Positions 1 through 7,468 of a stretch of DNA of 64,000 nt are shown here, in pieces; position 1 is the stretch's first letter, and the number at the start of each line of letters is the position of its first letter. Position numbers and translations under genes: made by a program. This DNA is from Paranoxybacillus vitaminiphilus (GTDB lineage Bacteria > Bacillota > Bacilli > Bacillales > Anoxybacillaceae). The DNA is taken from contig NZ_QLMH01000004.1 of NCBI RefSeq assembly GCF_003259935.1, positions 1 to 64,000 of the forward strand, read 5' to 3'. The notes beneath the pieces were generated by a model. It did not search any database and had not been told where the DNA came from. It saw nothing but the letters and a program-made list of their open reading frames with translations.

Positions 1-6
1 AATTTA

Positions 7-52
7 GCACATTCTTTCAGAAAAGGGGAGAGGGCTTTCTGAAGGAATGTGC
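7..52. repeat. Long imperfect hairpin at the window edge
   Basis: Two 17-base arms (7-23 and 36-52) pair with one mismatch around a G-rich loop. A run of A follows on the plus strand, so on the minus strand the T-run would precede the stem rather than follow it. That is not the layout of a simple terminator for the SecB-like gene to the right. It may be a terminator for a gene outside the window or the end of a degraded mobile element. Confidence 0.5.
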
Positions 53-135
53 AAAAAAATGGCTCTTTTGTTCCGAAATAAAGTGATAATTTACATTATA
101 ATTGCTAAGGGTCCATGTACTGCTAATTCTCATGA

Positions 136-282
136 AATGACAAAAATATTCAAATTGGCTTTTATACGCAAATAAAAAATCAGCAATCTTTTTTGCGGTT
201 GGTTCAAGATGTGGACATGGATGATCTGAAGGAAGAAATTGTACTCACATCAAAGCATTCAACTTACTCACCGACTGATTGA
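136..282 (+). pseudogene. Short open fragment, possibly a transposase relic
   Basis: A 48-codon open stretch runs to a TGA at 280-282, overlapping the end of the convergent SecB-like gene. It lacks a ribosome site and a start codon. The reading (NIQIGFYTQI near the start, VDMDDLKEEIVLTSKHS later) has the feel of the N-terminus of a DDE transposase, but I do not recognise the family. It could also be chance. Confidence 0.2.
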
Positions 283-725
283 TTTTCATGGTTTAGTTTT
301 AATGATTCTAAAATATCCATCGTAGGTAAAACAATTGGTGCAATAGACATATGAGAAGTCAGAGAGGCTATTAAACTGCGAGTATACGGCAACAGTTGTG
401 GAACAGTTTGTATATCTGTCCAATGTTCTAATTGTTGTTTTGAAATAGAAGTTTTAGTAACAAAACGCCCTCTGTAAATAATTTCAATCTTAAGCACTAC
501 ATCACCGCTATCTTCTTCTCTGCTATTAACAACAGTTCTTAAGAAAGCATCAATTTCTTTTTCATTAATTAGCTCTAAACGCTTTCCAAAGATAATTTCA
601 TTCATATACTTTCCATTTTGAAGTGGCTTAATTTTGTCTATATGTACAGATTCAAGACTTGCTTCTTTAAGCTGAATATTTGTTTTCGCCAATACATATA
701 GTTCATAAGCTTGATGATTATCCAA
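264..725 (-). CDS. SecB-like chaperone, small Gram-positive type
   Basis: This 153-residue protein resembles the SecB fold. An N-terminal beta-rich part (about residues 8-100) is followed by a segment beginning LLPYTRSLIASLTSHMSI and continuing to a VLPTMDI strand near residue 138. This matches the 'PYxRexxxxLxxxxGxPPxxLPpxn' pattern of SecB. SecB holds preproteins unfolded for SecA. Most Bacillota lack a true SecB, and SecB-like proteins outside Proteobacteria often serve a neighbouring client, for example in toxin-antitoxin-chaperone modules. Here it sits 15 bases downstream of an uncharacterised 184-residue gene, so that protein is the natural candidate partner. No HigA-like antitoxin is visible. 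Family call fairly confident; client is inference. Confidence 0.6.
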   Translation of the reverse strand: MDNHQAYELYVLAKTNIQLKEASLESVHIDKIKPLQNGKYMNEIIFGKRLELINEKEIDAFLRTVVNSREEDSGDVVLKIEIIYRGRFVTKTSISKQQLEHWTDIQTVPQLLPYTRSLIASLTSHMSIAPIVLPTMDILESLKLNHENQSVGE

Positions 726-740
726 TTCTATCCACCCCTT

Positions 741-1295
741 TCAATAGAATTTATAACAAAAGCCCTGCTGTAAATCAGCAGGGCTTAACAAGAATTCCCA
801 CTCTATATTTTCCTGTTCGGAATTTAGTTTACCTTGACAAATGATTGGTTCTTCAAAAATACCGAAATCGTGCTCTACATAAGTAACAGCCGGTTCCAAA
901 TGTACCCGGATAAACTCATTTACAGCTGTCAACAATTCAGAAATAGACAAAAACAAATTGGAAGCGATTCCATTTTCGATATCCATCTCTAAAAGCAGTT
1001 GTCTGTAGGACAAAAAATTCAATGTTTCTTCTGTATCCGGTAACGTCGTTTTTCCAATGGTTTTTATATAACCTATGCCGTACTCATCCATCCAATCCCA
1101 AAAATATGAATGATCATTATTAATCGCTTTTCCGTATTTCACCATTTCTGCAAATGAAGAAAAATCAGAAGGATATAAGTTCGTAAAATGAGATAAACTA
1201 CTCATCATACGATTCATGATAGATGTCAGTAACCGATCAGATTCAGTTTGATCCGTTCTTTGAATTCCCATGAACTCCCAAACATTCTCGTTCAT
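741..1295 (-). CDS. Uncharacterised protein paired with the SecB-like gene
   Basis: A 184-residue acidic, soluble protein that I do not recognise. It has no signal peptide or membrane segment. The first 140 residues look mainly helical; the last 40 look like beta strands, ending in an aromatic tail (GFCYKFY). It starts with ATG preceded by a G-rich ribosome site (AAAGGGGGAAGG), and upstream, around 1335, the minus strand has a TATAAT-like -10 in an A/T-rich stretch without an obvious -35. It is the first gene of a two-gene unit with the SecB-like chaperone. A strong hairpin overlaps its last codons. It could be a chaperone client or a toxin-like component, but nothing in the sequence proves this. 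Confidence 0.6.
   Translation of the reverse strand: MNENVWEFMGIQRTDQTESDRLLTSIMNRMMSSLSHFTNLYPSDFSSFAEMVKYGKAINNDHSYFWDWMDEYGIGYIKTIGKTTLPDTEETLNFLSYRQLLLEMDIENGIASNLFLSISELLTAVNEFIRVHLEPAVTYVEHDFGIFEEPIICQGKLNSEQENIEWEFLLSPADLQQGFCYKFY
760..786 (-). promoter_or_regulatory. Hairpin over the stop-proximal codons, possible attenuator
   Basis: Perfect ten-base arms (AGCCCTGCTG and CAGCAGGGCT) flank a five-base loop. On the minus strand the stem is followed by TTTTGTTATAAATT, a weak U-tract. It lies inside the last codons of the 184-residue gene and just before the SecB-like start. Translating ribosomes would melt it, so it could act as an attenuator between the two genes. Confidence 0.5.
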
Positions 1296-1550
1296 AGTCC
1301 TTCCCCCTTTCTGAAGAAACGACTTTATTTTATTATATAGAATATACGTTGAAAAAAATACTAAAACACTTCAATAATTTTCGACAAACTCCTAATGTAA
1401 GATTCCCATGATGTTAAGAATCCGCAAATGAAGATAAATCCAATCTGGTGCTTATGTAAAAAATAGACACTTCAAACAGCGAGAAATAGCTAAACCTATA
1501 GTTTCGAGAGTATTTCCGCTTTAAAACGAAGTGAAAATAGGAGGAGTTCG

Positions 1551-1601
1551 ATGCTGAAAACAGAAAAACTCTATAACAAAGATGCTAAAAGCTTTGTATA
1601 A
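1551..1601 (+). pseudogene. Truncated 5' end of a gene: 16 codons with a strong ribosome site
   Basis: AGGAGG sits seven bases before an ATG that opens a reading frame of only 16 codons (MLKTEKLYNKDAKSFV) before TAA. Its tail overlaps the end of the convergent macro-domain gene. A good ribosome site with so short a frame suggests the start of a gene whose remainder was lost when the macro-domain segment arrived. A genuine micro-peptide is less likely. Confidence 0.3.
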
Positions 1602-2067
1602 ATTCTTGATCGATATCGACAACGATGAATTCAATGTCATTCACCGGTTCTAGAACTTCTTTGAAGATGGCGGCGACTTTTGCTTTATCCAAATTTCCTA
1701 CCCCTGTTCCTAAAGCCGGAAGCGCTACCTTATGAATTCCATGCTCTTGACAGTAAGCGACTAAATTCTTCAGGCATGTTTTGACAATGTCATAAGATGT
1801 CGCACCAGCCGGCTCTTTCATCGTCACTAGATGAATAATGTTTTTAAAAGGAAGTGTTCCCGCATGTGTGACATAAAGGTCACCCGGCATCGGATTTTGC
1901 TCTTTACAAACCTTTATCGCTTCTGTTTCAATCTCTTTGCCGCCGGCTCTGCGAATCGCAGCCGCTACTCCTCCTCCCATCGGACCGATTCCGTTTGCTG
2001 CGTTACAAATGTATGAAACATCTTGAAGTTTGGTGATGTCTCCATTCACTGCCTTTATCACAACCAT
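1585..2067 (-). CDS. Macro-domain protein (ADP-ribose binding or hydrolysis)
   Basis: A stand-alone macro domain of 160 residues, the usual size. It shows the N-terminal VNGDIT motif (about 7-12), the NAAN...GGGVAAAIR loop (22-39) that holds the distal ribose and pyrophosphate, and the ALGTGVGNL segment (117-125). Such proteins bind ADP-ribose and some remove it from proteins or nucleic acid. The ATG at 2067 is only two bases from the AAAGGAG site; the in-frame GTG at 2061 has better spacing and may be the true start. It is alone, with no DarT-like toxin beside it. A frameshifted ADP-ribosylglycohydrolase lies elsewhere in the window (41653-42520). Confidence 0.85.
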   Translation of the reverse strand: MVVIKAVNGDITKLQDVSYICNAANGIGPMGGGVAAAIRRAGGKEIETEAIKVCKEQNPMPGDLYVTHAGTLPFKNIIHLVTMKEPAGATSYDIVKTCLKNLVAYCQEHGIHKVALPALGTGVGNLDKAKVAAIFKEVLEPVNDIEFIVVDIDQEFIQSF

Positions 2068-2619
2068 AACTCCTTTCCTTATTATTTTTATTATCGCATA
2101 CTTTCACGAGCAGGCACATCATATATCATCATGTAAAAAACAACGCATTTTTCAAATTCCAAATGACTTTACGAAACGTAAATATCTTCTTTTTCCTGCA
2201 CACGAACATAGGGCCTTTTTTGGCATCATCGTACTTTCTTTAGCCTATATTCTTCATTGTATAGTCGCATTATACCATGCAGAGGAAGGGTTCGCTTGAA
2301 ATGGCCGAGCGCGATTGAAGTGTTAGAAGCTTTAACAACGCTGCCCGATTATGATACATTGCACAATCATTGCGCAGCGAAACAGCGAAAAGCTAGGAAG
2401 GAAGAGTGAAAACCTTAAAAAGTACAAGGAACTCAAGAGGAGATGGTACCGGAAATAGCAGTTCAAGTTGTAAGGGAGTTAAGAGGCAGATATCCTGTTA
2501 TTTTTTGCTTAGGAACTGAAAGATTAACGTATGATCGACGGAAAAAGCCTAAAGAATTCATAATAGTTCAAAATTACATCCATGTATTATAATCAATTCC
2601 CATTCAGGCAAAATGAAAC
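2068..2619. other. Gene-poor stretch with two small orphan frames and one copy of a 21-base repeat
   Basis: There is no convincing gene. A plus-strand frame at 2297-2409 (starting LKWPSAIEVLEALTTLPDY, opened by TTG) and one at 2443-2592 (starting MVPEIAVQVVRELRGRYPV) have protein-like composition and are probably eroded gene fragments of unknown family. Positions 2134-2154 carry a 21-base sequence (core AACAACGCATTTTTC) repeated exactly at 10785-10805, just before the Fic gene. Confidence 0.4.
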
Positions 2620-2653
2620 TGCCTGCCTCCTTTTGAATTCAGGAAACAGGCAG
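2620..2653 (-). terminator. Intrinsic terminator of the SLH-protein gene
   Basis: CTGCCTG and CAGGCAG arms, with an extra internal pairing of AGGA and TCCT type, form a stem about 95 bases after the stop of the SLH gene. On the minus strand it is followed by TTTCATTTTG. Confidence 0.6.
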
Positions 2654-2746
2654 CATAATGCTCCAAATAAGCGGGTCAGTCCAAAGTCACTGAAGACTTT
2701 TGATTTTTCCGAAAGAAAAACCTTTCGACATTTATGCAACTTATCC

Positions 2747-5062
2747 TTATTGAATATCGTTCATTAATTTTGCAGAGATTAAGAATTCTGCCAGTAATTT
2801 AGCCATTTGGTCGCGTTTTAAATAACCGTTTGGATCGAAGCGACCGTCATTTTTACCAGTTAAGATACCTGCCTGATATACTTTTTCCACACTCGTTCTT
2901 GCCCAAGTACCGATTTGTTTCTCGTCTTTAAAGTCTGTCACTTTTTTGTCTGGATTTAATTGACTCATGTCATAGTTTAAGAGACCGAGATTCATAGTGC
3001 GCTCAATCATAACAGCTGCCTGTGCACGGGTAATTTGCTCGTTTGGCGCAAACGTACCATCCAGTTTACCGCGGATAATACCGTGTTTCACTGCTGCCAT
3101 CAGCTCACCGTTGGCATTAAACCATTCATCACCTTTTACATCTTTAAAACGGCCGTCATATTGCTCGCTAGGCAATCCTAACGCACGTACAAGCAACACA
3201 GTAAATTGAGCACGTGTCATGTAGTCTTGCGGCGCATATAATCCATTTGTTTTTCCTTTAATGATATATTTAGATGCGAGCGTTTCAATATATTTTTCCG
3301 CCCAGTTTTTATTATTGTCCACATCTGGGAACGTTTTGTCGTTTTCTACAATGGTATATGCAGAGTTGGTTAATGATTTGACAGTTGCTGTCTTGTCGTT
3401 AAATAGAGTTGGCAGCGAAACGAACGTACCGTCCTCATTTAAACGCAAGGCTACAGAATGGTTAGGGTCAAATACCTTGTCGCCCGTCAACTCACGATCA
3501 ACGTATTGCGAGAAACGAGTCAATTGTTCTGTTTTTCCATTTGCAGATACTTCAACATGAAATTCAACAACATTGGACACAATGTTTACTTTATATTTAG
3601 ATGCACTTTCCTGCTTGTCCACTTCGCTCATCGCAATGGAAATCGTTAAATCTTCTGCATTCGAAACGCCGAGCCGTTGTGCAAGTGCCTGCAGCTGGTC
3701 ATTTAATTCTTTTGCAGAAATTTTATAGGCTGCTTTATTTGTTGCAACAGTAACAACTGCTTCCGCTTCTTTTTTCACTGATTCTGTAAACAATTTCGCC
3801 GGAAGCTGCGCTTTTGCTACTTCTCCAGCAACAAGACGGCCAAGCGGCAAGGCAAGCTCTTTATTTTCTGAAGACAAGTTTTTCACAATGTCTGCTACTT
3901 TTGTTGCATCCACAGATACTACTTTTTCCGTTTGTCCGTTTTCATTTTTCTTCGTTTCGACTTTTGCAACATCTTTTCCGATTGTTATCTTACCATTTCC
4001 AGTTTCTGTTTTTGATGGTAAGTCCGCACGACTGCCGCCACCTGAAGTGCCTCCGCCACTGCCACCGCTGCTACCACCACTGCCGCCACTACCGCCGCTG
4101 TTGCCACCAGTTGCCTGTACAGTCACGCTCTTAGTAGCAAGAGTCATTCCATCAAGCTTAGCGTAAACAGTAATGGTACCGGATTTTTTTACCGTTAGTT
4201 TGTTTCCAGTAAAGTGAGCGATACTAGAATCAGATGTTTCCCATTGGATCGAATTAGATATCTCTACGATCATTCCGTTATAAGGTACTTTTAAATAATA
4301 GCCATCGCTATCCTCGTTAATGGACGCACCTTTAACCTTAAATGCGCTTTGCAACATCGAAGAACGAGCTGTTTTGTTCGGATCAAGCACTTCATCATTT
4401 AATTTTCCTTGCAATTTAAATAACTTTTCTACTGATAAACCAATGCCAGAAAGCTTACCTTTTAAAGTATCAAACTCGCCTGGATGGCCATCAAAAGTCA
4501 TTGCCACCGCATCGCTTACAATATCCTCATAAGCAGCATTGGAAGAAAGTGCGTTAAGCGCGATAGCTTTTTCCAAGTTGCTTTCCATCGCGGAGATAAA
4601 CGCTATCAACTGATCAGCCGTCACTTGGCCATCTTCATCAAATAAGGCGTTAAAGTATGTCGCATTAACCGTGCGGAATTTTGTTACCGCATACGCTAAT
4701 GATTCGGCTGAATTATATTTTGTATAAATTAATGTCGCTACATTTTGCATAAGAGTTGCAAAGTCATCTTGCTTATCACTAGGAATATTTAGAGAAATAG
4801 ACAAATCCTTAGCAGCCTCTTCAATGTCGGAATATGTAAGGTTACTAGCCTTACCATATGCAGACCTTAATGCCGTTTCATCTGCAGATTGATAAAAAAT
4901 ATAAAATCTGCTTGCAAGTTGGTCAATCTGCTTATCCACTGTCTGTGTTGCTGCACTTACTGTATTTTGATTAACAACCCCCGCCCCTACTACCGGCGTA
5001 AACGCAATGGTTGCCGCAAGCATGGCACGCAAAGCCTTCTTGCTGAATGGATATTTTTTCAT
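2747..5062 (-). CDS. S-layer-homology surface protein with Ig-like domain and glycine/serine hinge
   Basis: A 771-residue exported protein. A basic, hydrophobic signal peptide occupies about residues 1-38 (cleavage expected after VSA). A helical region follows (40-240), then a Big2-like Ig domain (about 260-318), a glycine/serine hinge (about 319-347), a mixed alpha/beta domain, and three C-terminal SLH repeats (about 577-630, 640-695 and 711-764, each with the F.DV/W and GILxGxxDGxFxPN-type motifs). SLH repeats bind pyruvylated secondary wall polymer, so the protein sits on the cell surface. The N-terminal part shows no enzyme signature; a structural or adhesion role is likely. The start is ATG with GAGGTGA before it. 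Confidence 0.85.
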   Translation of the reverse strand: MKKYPFSKKALRAMLAATIAFTPVVGAGVVNQNTVSAATQTVDKQIDQLASRFYIFYQSADETALRSAYGKASNLTYSDIEEAAKDLSISLNIPSDKQDDFATLMQNVATLIYTKYNSAESLAYAVTKFRTVNATYFNALFDEDGQVTADQLIAFISAMESNLEKAIALNALSSNAAYEDIVSDAVAMTFDGHPGEFDTLKGKLSGIGLSVEKLFKLQGKLNDEVLDPNKTARSSMLQSAFKVKGASINEDSDGYYLKVPYNGMIVEISNSIQWETSDSSIAHFTGNKLTVKKSGTITVYAKLDGMTLATKSVTVQATGGNSGGSGGSGGSSGGSGGGTSGGGSRADLPSKTETGNGKITIGKDVAKVETKKNENGQTEKVVSVDATKVADIVKNLSSENKELALPLGRLVAGEVAKAQLPAKLFTESVKKEAEAVVTVATNKAAYKISAKELNDQLQALAQRLGVSNAEDLTISIAMSEVDKQESASKYKVNIVSNVVEFHVEVSANGKTEQLTRFSQYVDRELTGDKVFDPNHSVALRLNEDGTFVSLPTLFNDKTATVKSLTNSAYTIVENDKTFPDVDNNKNWAEKYIETLASKYIIKGKTNGLYAPQDYMTRAQFTVLLVRALGLPSEQYDGRFKDVKGDEWFNANGELMAAVKHGIIRGKLDGTFAPNEQITRAQAAVMIERTMNLGLLNYDMSQLNPDKKVTDFKDEKQIGTWARTSVEKVYQAGILTGKNDGRFDPNGYLKRDQMAKLLAEFLISAKLMNDIQ

Positions 5063-5534
5063 TTTATCACCTCACCAATGATATATGTAATATGAAAAGT
5101 TGTGTTATATAAAGCAGATTGGTTTTACGATGGATTGATGTACTATATGGAGCATTTTGCTCGCTTTTTTGTCTAATTCTTATGTAAATTTTTCAATTTT
5201 GATTTATATATAACCAAAATTACCATTAATAGTATATTACATAAATCTATTTTACTAGAAAGTTAAAATATTAACAATATAATTCCTAACTATTTTTACA
5301 AAATTTTATTTATCATTATTTTACAAAACTGTGAAACGATTTATGGTAAAATAAATCAAATAACGACTCTTCACCGTAAAATGTACTTGATTTTCACTAT
5401 AATGTGTTGAAGAAGCCAATTTTATAATAATGGTAATAAACAGAAATTGTACAAAGAATGATTGCGCTTTTGACAAAAAATATTTGCGGTGATGAATCTT
5501 AAAAATGGAAATATGTCGAAAGGAGGGAAAAAGG
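5063..5534. promoter_or_regulatory. A/T-rich divergent promoter region
   Basis: This is the shared upstream region of the SLH-protein gene (minus) and the 5535 gene (plus). It is strongly A/T-rich with many TATAAT-like words (for example 5399-5404), but I could not pair any with a good -35 at 16-18 bases. The only confident signals are the ribosome sites: GAGGTGA for the SLH gene and AAGGAGG at 5520-5526 for the plus-strand gene. Confidence 0.4.
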
Positions 5535-6239
5535 TTGAAGAAAAAGTGGAAAATCGCGCTTGCCAGCTGCTTCGTTCTTGCGGTTGGGGGAGCAGGTGCT
5601 TTTTACTATTCTTTCACAACGAAAGAATATGATATAAGCCAGGATGAGAAAGTTAAACAAATTGTAGAGCCGGAATATGACGTGAGACTGCCTGATGATA
5701 CAGACGCAAACGGACAAAATAGCGGCAATGAAAATGTTGGCACTTCTGCAGCGAACGAAACAGAAACACCAAACCATACAAGCGAAACAAAAAATAATAC
5801 CGCTCTCGCAAATAACGAAACAAAAAACGGAGCCAGCACAACAACCAATACAAACAAACAGACCAATCATCAAAACAAGACAGAAGTAACAGCAGCTTCT
5901 ATTGTAGAAAAGTACCGTCCTTCATTTACGAACTTACAACAACAAGCAAACGCAAAAATTGATGCATTGGTTGCTCATGCTTTTGCAGAATATCAAGCAA
6001 AAAAAGCTGACAACGAAGAGATTTCATTGAGCTTTTTTTACAGTAAATACAACACGGCGGCAAAAGAGTTAGAATCAAAAACAGACGCGGCTTTCGAAAC
6101 CATTTATCATGCATTAGAAGCAGAGTTAAAGAAACACGGGTTCAGCACAAGCTATGCGAAAGAGTTTAGAGATGCATACGAGCAAGAGAAAAAAGCACGT
6201 CGAAATGCGTTATTGAAAAAAGCCATGGAAAAACTGTAA
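5535..6239 (+). CDS. Membrane-anchored or exported protein of unknown function
   Basis: I place the start at the TTG at 5535, eight bases after a perfect AAGGAGG; an in-frame ATG at 5505 lies upstream of that site and is unlikely. The 234-residue product begins LKKKWKIALASCFVLAV, a signal peptide or single N-terminal anchor. A low-complexity linker rich in Asn, Thr, Glu and Lys follows (about 55-125), then a helical, alanine- and lysine-rich domain of about 105 residues starting near YRPSFTNLQQQ. I do not know the family. The design (anchor, flexible linker, helical domain outside the membrane) is like that of the convergent gene at 6467-7243. Confidence 0.65.
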   Translation: MKKKWKIALASCFVLAVGGAGAFYYSFTTKEYDISQDEKVKQIVEPEYDVRLPDDTDANGQNSGNENVGTSAANETETPNHTSETKNNTALANNETKNGASTTTNTNKQTNHQNKTEVTAASIVEKYRPSFTNLQQQANAKIDALVAHAFAEYQAKKADNEEISLSFFYSKYNTAAKELESKTDAAFETIYHALEAELKKHGFSTSYAKEFRDAYEQEKKARRNALLKKAMEKL

Positions 6240-6253
6240 TCTTCCTACTAAAA

Positions 6254-6367
6254 GCCGAGGCTGACCCAAAAGCAAAGCGTCAGACACCACAACACAATAT
6301 CATAAGATAAATGGACGATATATGGTGAAATGCACGTGAGGTCAGACACTTGCGGGTCAGCTCCGGC
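6254..6367. repeat. 114-bp element bounded by 14-base inverted repeats, possible MITE
   Basis: GCCGAGGCTGACCC at 6254-6267 and GGGTCAGCTCCGGC at 6354-6367 are inverted repeats matching at 12 of 14 bases. Inside, GTCAGACAC occurs twice in direct orientation (about 6279 and 6341). There is no coding frame. It lies between two convergent genes, so a bidirectional terminator is the alternative, but the loop is too long for one. Confidence 0.4.
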
Positions 6368-6466
6368 CTGCTTCGCAATAAACATCTTGCTCATAATCAT
6401 AAGCGCTGCAAATGAACTAACAAATACTCCAATCCCTTCGTAAAAGATAGGATGAACGTGAGGATG

Positions 6467-7243
6467 CTACTGTCCATTTTGCTTGCTTAATTCAATTAAG
6501 CCATATACTTTCAGTGCGTTATATTCTTCTGGTGTGAGTCTTTTCGTAACAGCCGCTTTAATTTCTGCTTTTTCTTCCGGTGTAAGTCCCCCCTGTGCTT
6601 TCTTCGCAAATTCCGTCAGTTCGCTCATTGAAAACTTGCTGAGAAGGAACTTCGTAGCTTCTTCTCTAGATTTAAACATGAGTTGTCCACTATTTGGCGG
6701 TTGTTTCTCTTCCTTATTATTATTTTCAGATTGCTTTTCTTCCTTATCATCCTGAGCTTTCTGTTGGTCATTTATTGGTTGTTCCTTTTCTTTTTGAGCG
6801 ACATGTGGACTTTGTACTTTATTTGTATCACTGCTCTGATTCGTTTCATTGTTTTGATTCTGATTCTCTTTGTTCAGCTGCTTCTCTTCCAGCTGTTTTC
6901 CTAACAATTTCTTTGCTTCTTCCGGACCGAGTTCTTTTTCAATAAGCTCCTGAACATTCTCGTCTTGTAACAAGTGATGAATATCTTCTTCTGATATTTG
7001 ACTAGAAATCTCGTTCATTACTTTTTCTGAAGCCATATTCATACCAATACGATAGCCAATCCATCCAAGTCCTAATAAAAGGAGGAGCGGTACACCAAGG
7101 ATGATCCTCTTCATCTTCCAAAACGGTCTTATTTTCTTACGATGGTTATTCCCAACTTTTCTGTAATAGATCCCCTTCTCATCTTTAAAATAACGAACCC
7201 CAATCCATTTCAACGGAGTCCAAATTTCTCTCATTAATGGCAT
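6467..7243 (-). CDS. Membrane-anchored protein with charged linker, unknown function
   Basis: The ATG at 7243 is chosen because AAGGAGG stands seven bases before it; the frame is open further upstream but without such a site. The 258-residue product has a basic N-terminal region (about 1-45), one membrane segment (about 48-68, IILGVPLLLLLGLGWIGY), a helical part, a Glu/Gln/Asn/Lys-rich linker (about 120-185) and a conserved-looking C-terminal domain with FSMSELTEFAKKAQGGLTPE and a second TPEE repeat. Helix-start TPEE motifs at both ends suggest a small helical bundle. No known catalytic motif. The bulk is probably outside the cell. Confidence 0.65.
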   Translation of the reverse strand: MPLMREIWTPLKWIGVRYFKDEKGIYYRKVGNNHRKKIRPFWKMKRIILGVPLLLLLGLGWIGYRIGMNMASEKVMNEISSQISEEDIHHLLQDENVQELIEKELGPEEAKKLLGKQLEEKQLNKENQNQNNETNQSSDTNKVQSPHVAQKEKEQPINDQQKAQDDKEEKQSENNNKEEKQPPNSGQLMFKSREEATKFLLSKFSMSELTEFAKKAQGGLTPEEKAEIKAAVTKRLTPEEYNALKVYGLIELSKQNGQ

Positions 7244-7422
7244 AGGAATCCTCCTTGCTCCAATTAGTATACTAAGAGAATTATAAAACATCATTTTTCA
7301 AATGACTATGGTTGTTTGATTTTCCATTCTAATTCGCTCCAACTACGTAACCCTTATGCATACCATTGAATGAATTTGCCAGTGTTAGCATGTTTTATCG
7401 TTTTTAAAACATTTTCACAACG

Positions 7423-7451
7423 AAAAAATCGGCCTCATGGACCGATTTTTT
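7423..7451 (-). terminator. Terminator of the dynamin-like gene
   Basis: AAAAAATCGG and CCGATTTTTT form a ten-base stem with a nine-base loop, 18 bases after the stop of the 909-residue gene. The A/T ends make it usable in both directions. Confidence 0.85.
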
Positions 7452-7468
7452 GTTAAATCTCGCTATAC

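Noticed and set aside
2030-2299. Plus-strand 89-codon frame with hydrophobic ends
   Set aside because: It begins inside the macro-domain gene on the opposite strand, has no ribosome site, and the region looks like eroded intergenic sequence.
3814-4166. Plus-strand frames rich in Leu, Cys, Pro and Ser opposite the SLH-protein gene
   Set aside because: They are the antisense of the glycine/serine hinge and neighbouring repeats. No ribosome site, and the composition is that of a mirrored low-complexity stretch.
5499-5873. Minus-strand frame looking like a cysteine- and phenylalanine-rich membrane protein
   Set aside because: It is antisense to the low-complexity linker of the 5535-6239 gene, which has a perfect ribosome site.
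6683-6945. Plus-strand hydrophobic frames opposite the 6467-7243 gene
   Set aside because: They mirror the Glu/Gln/Lys-rich linker; hydrophobicity follows from the antisense of A-rich codons.
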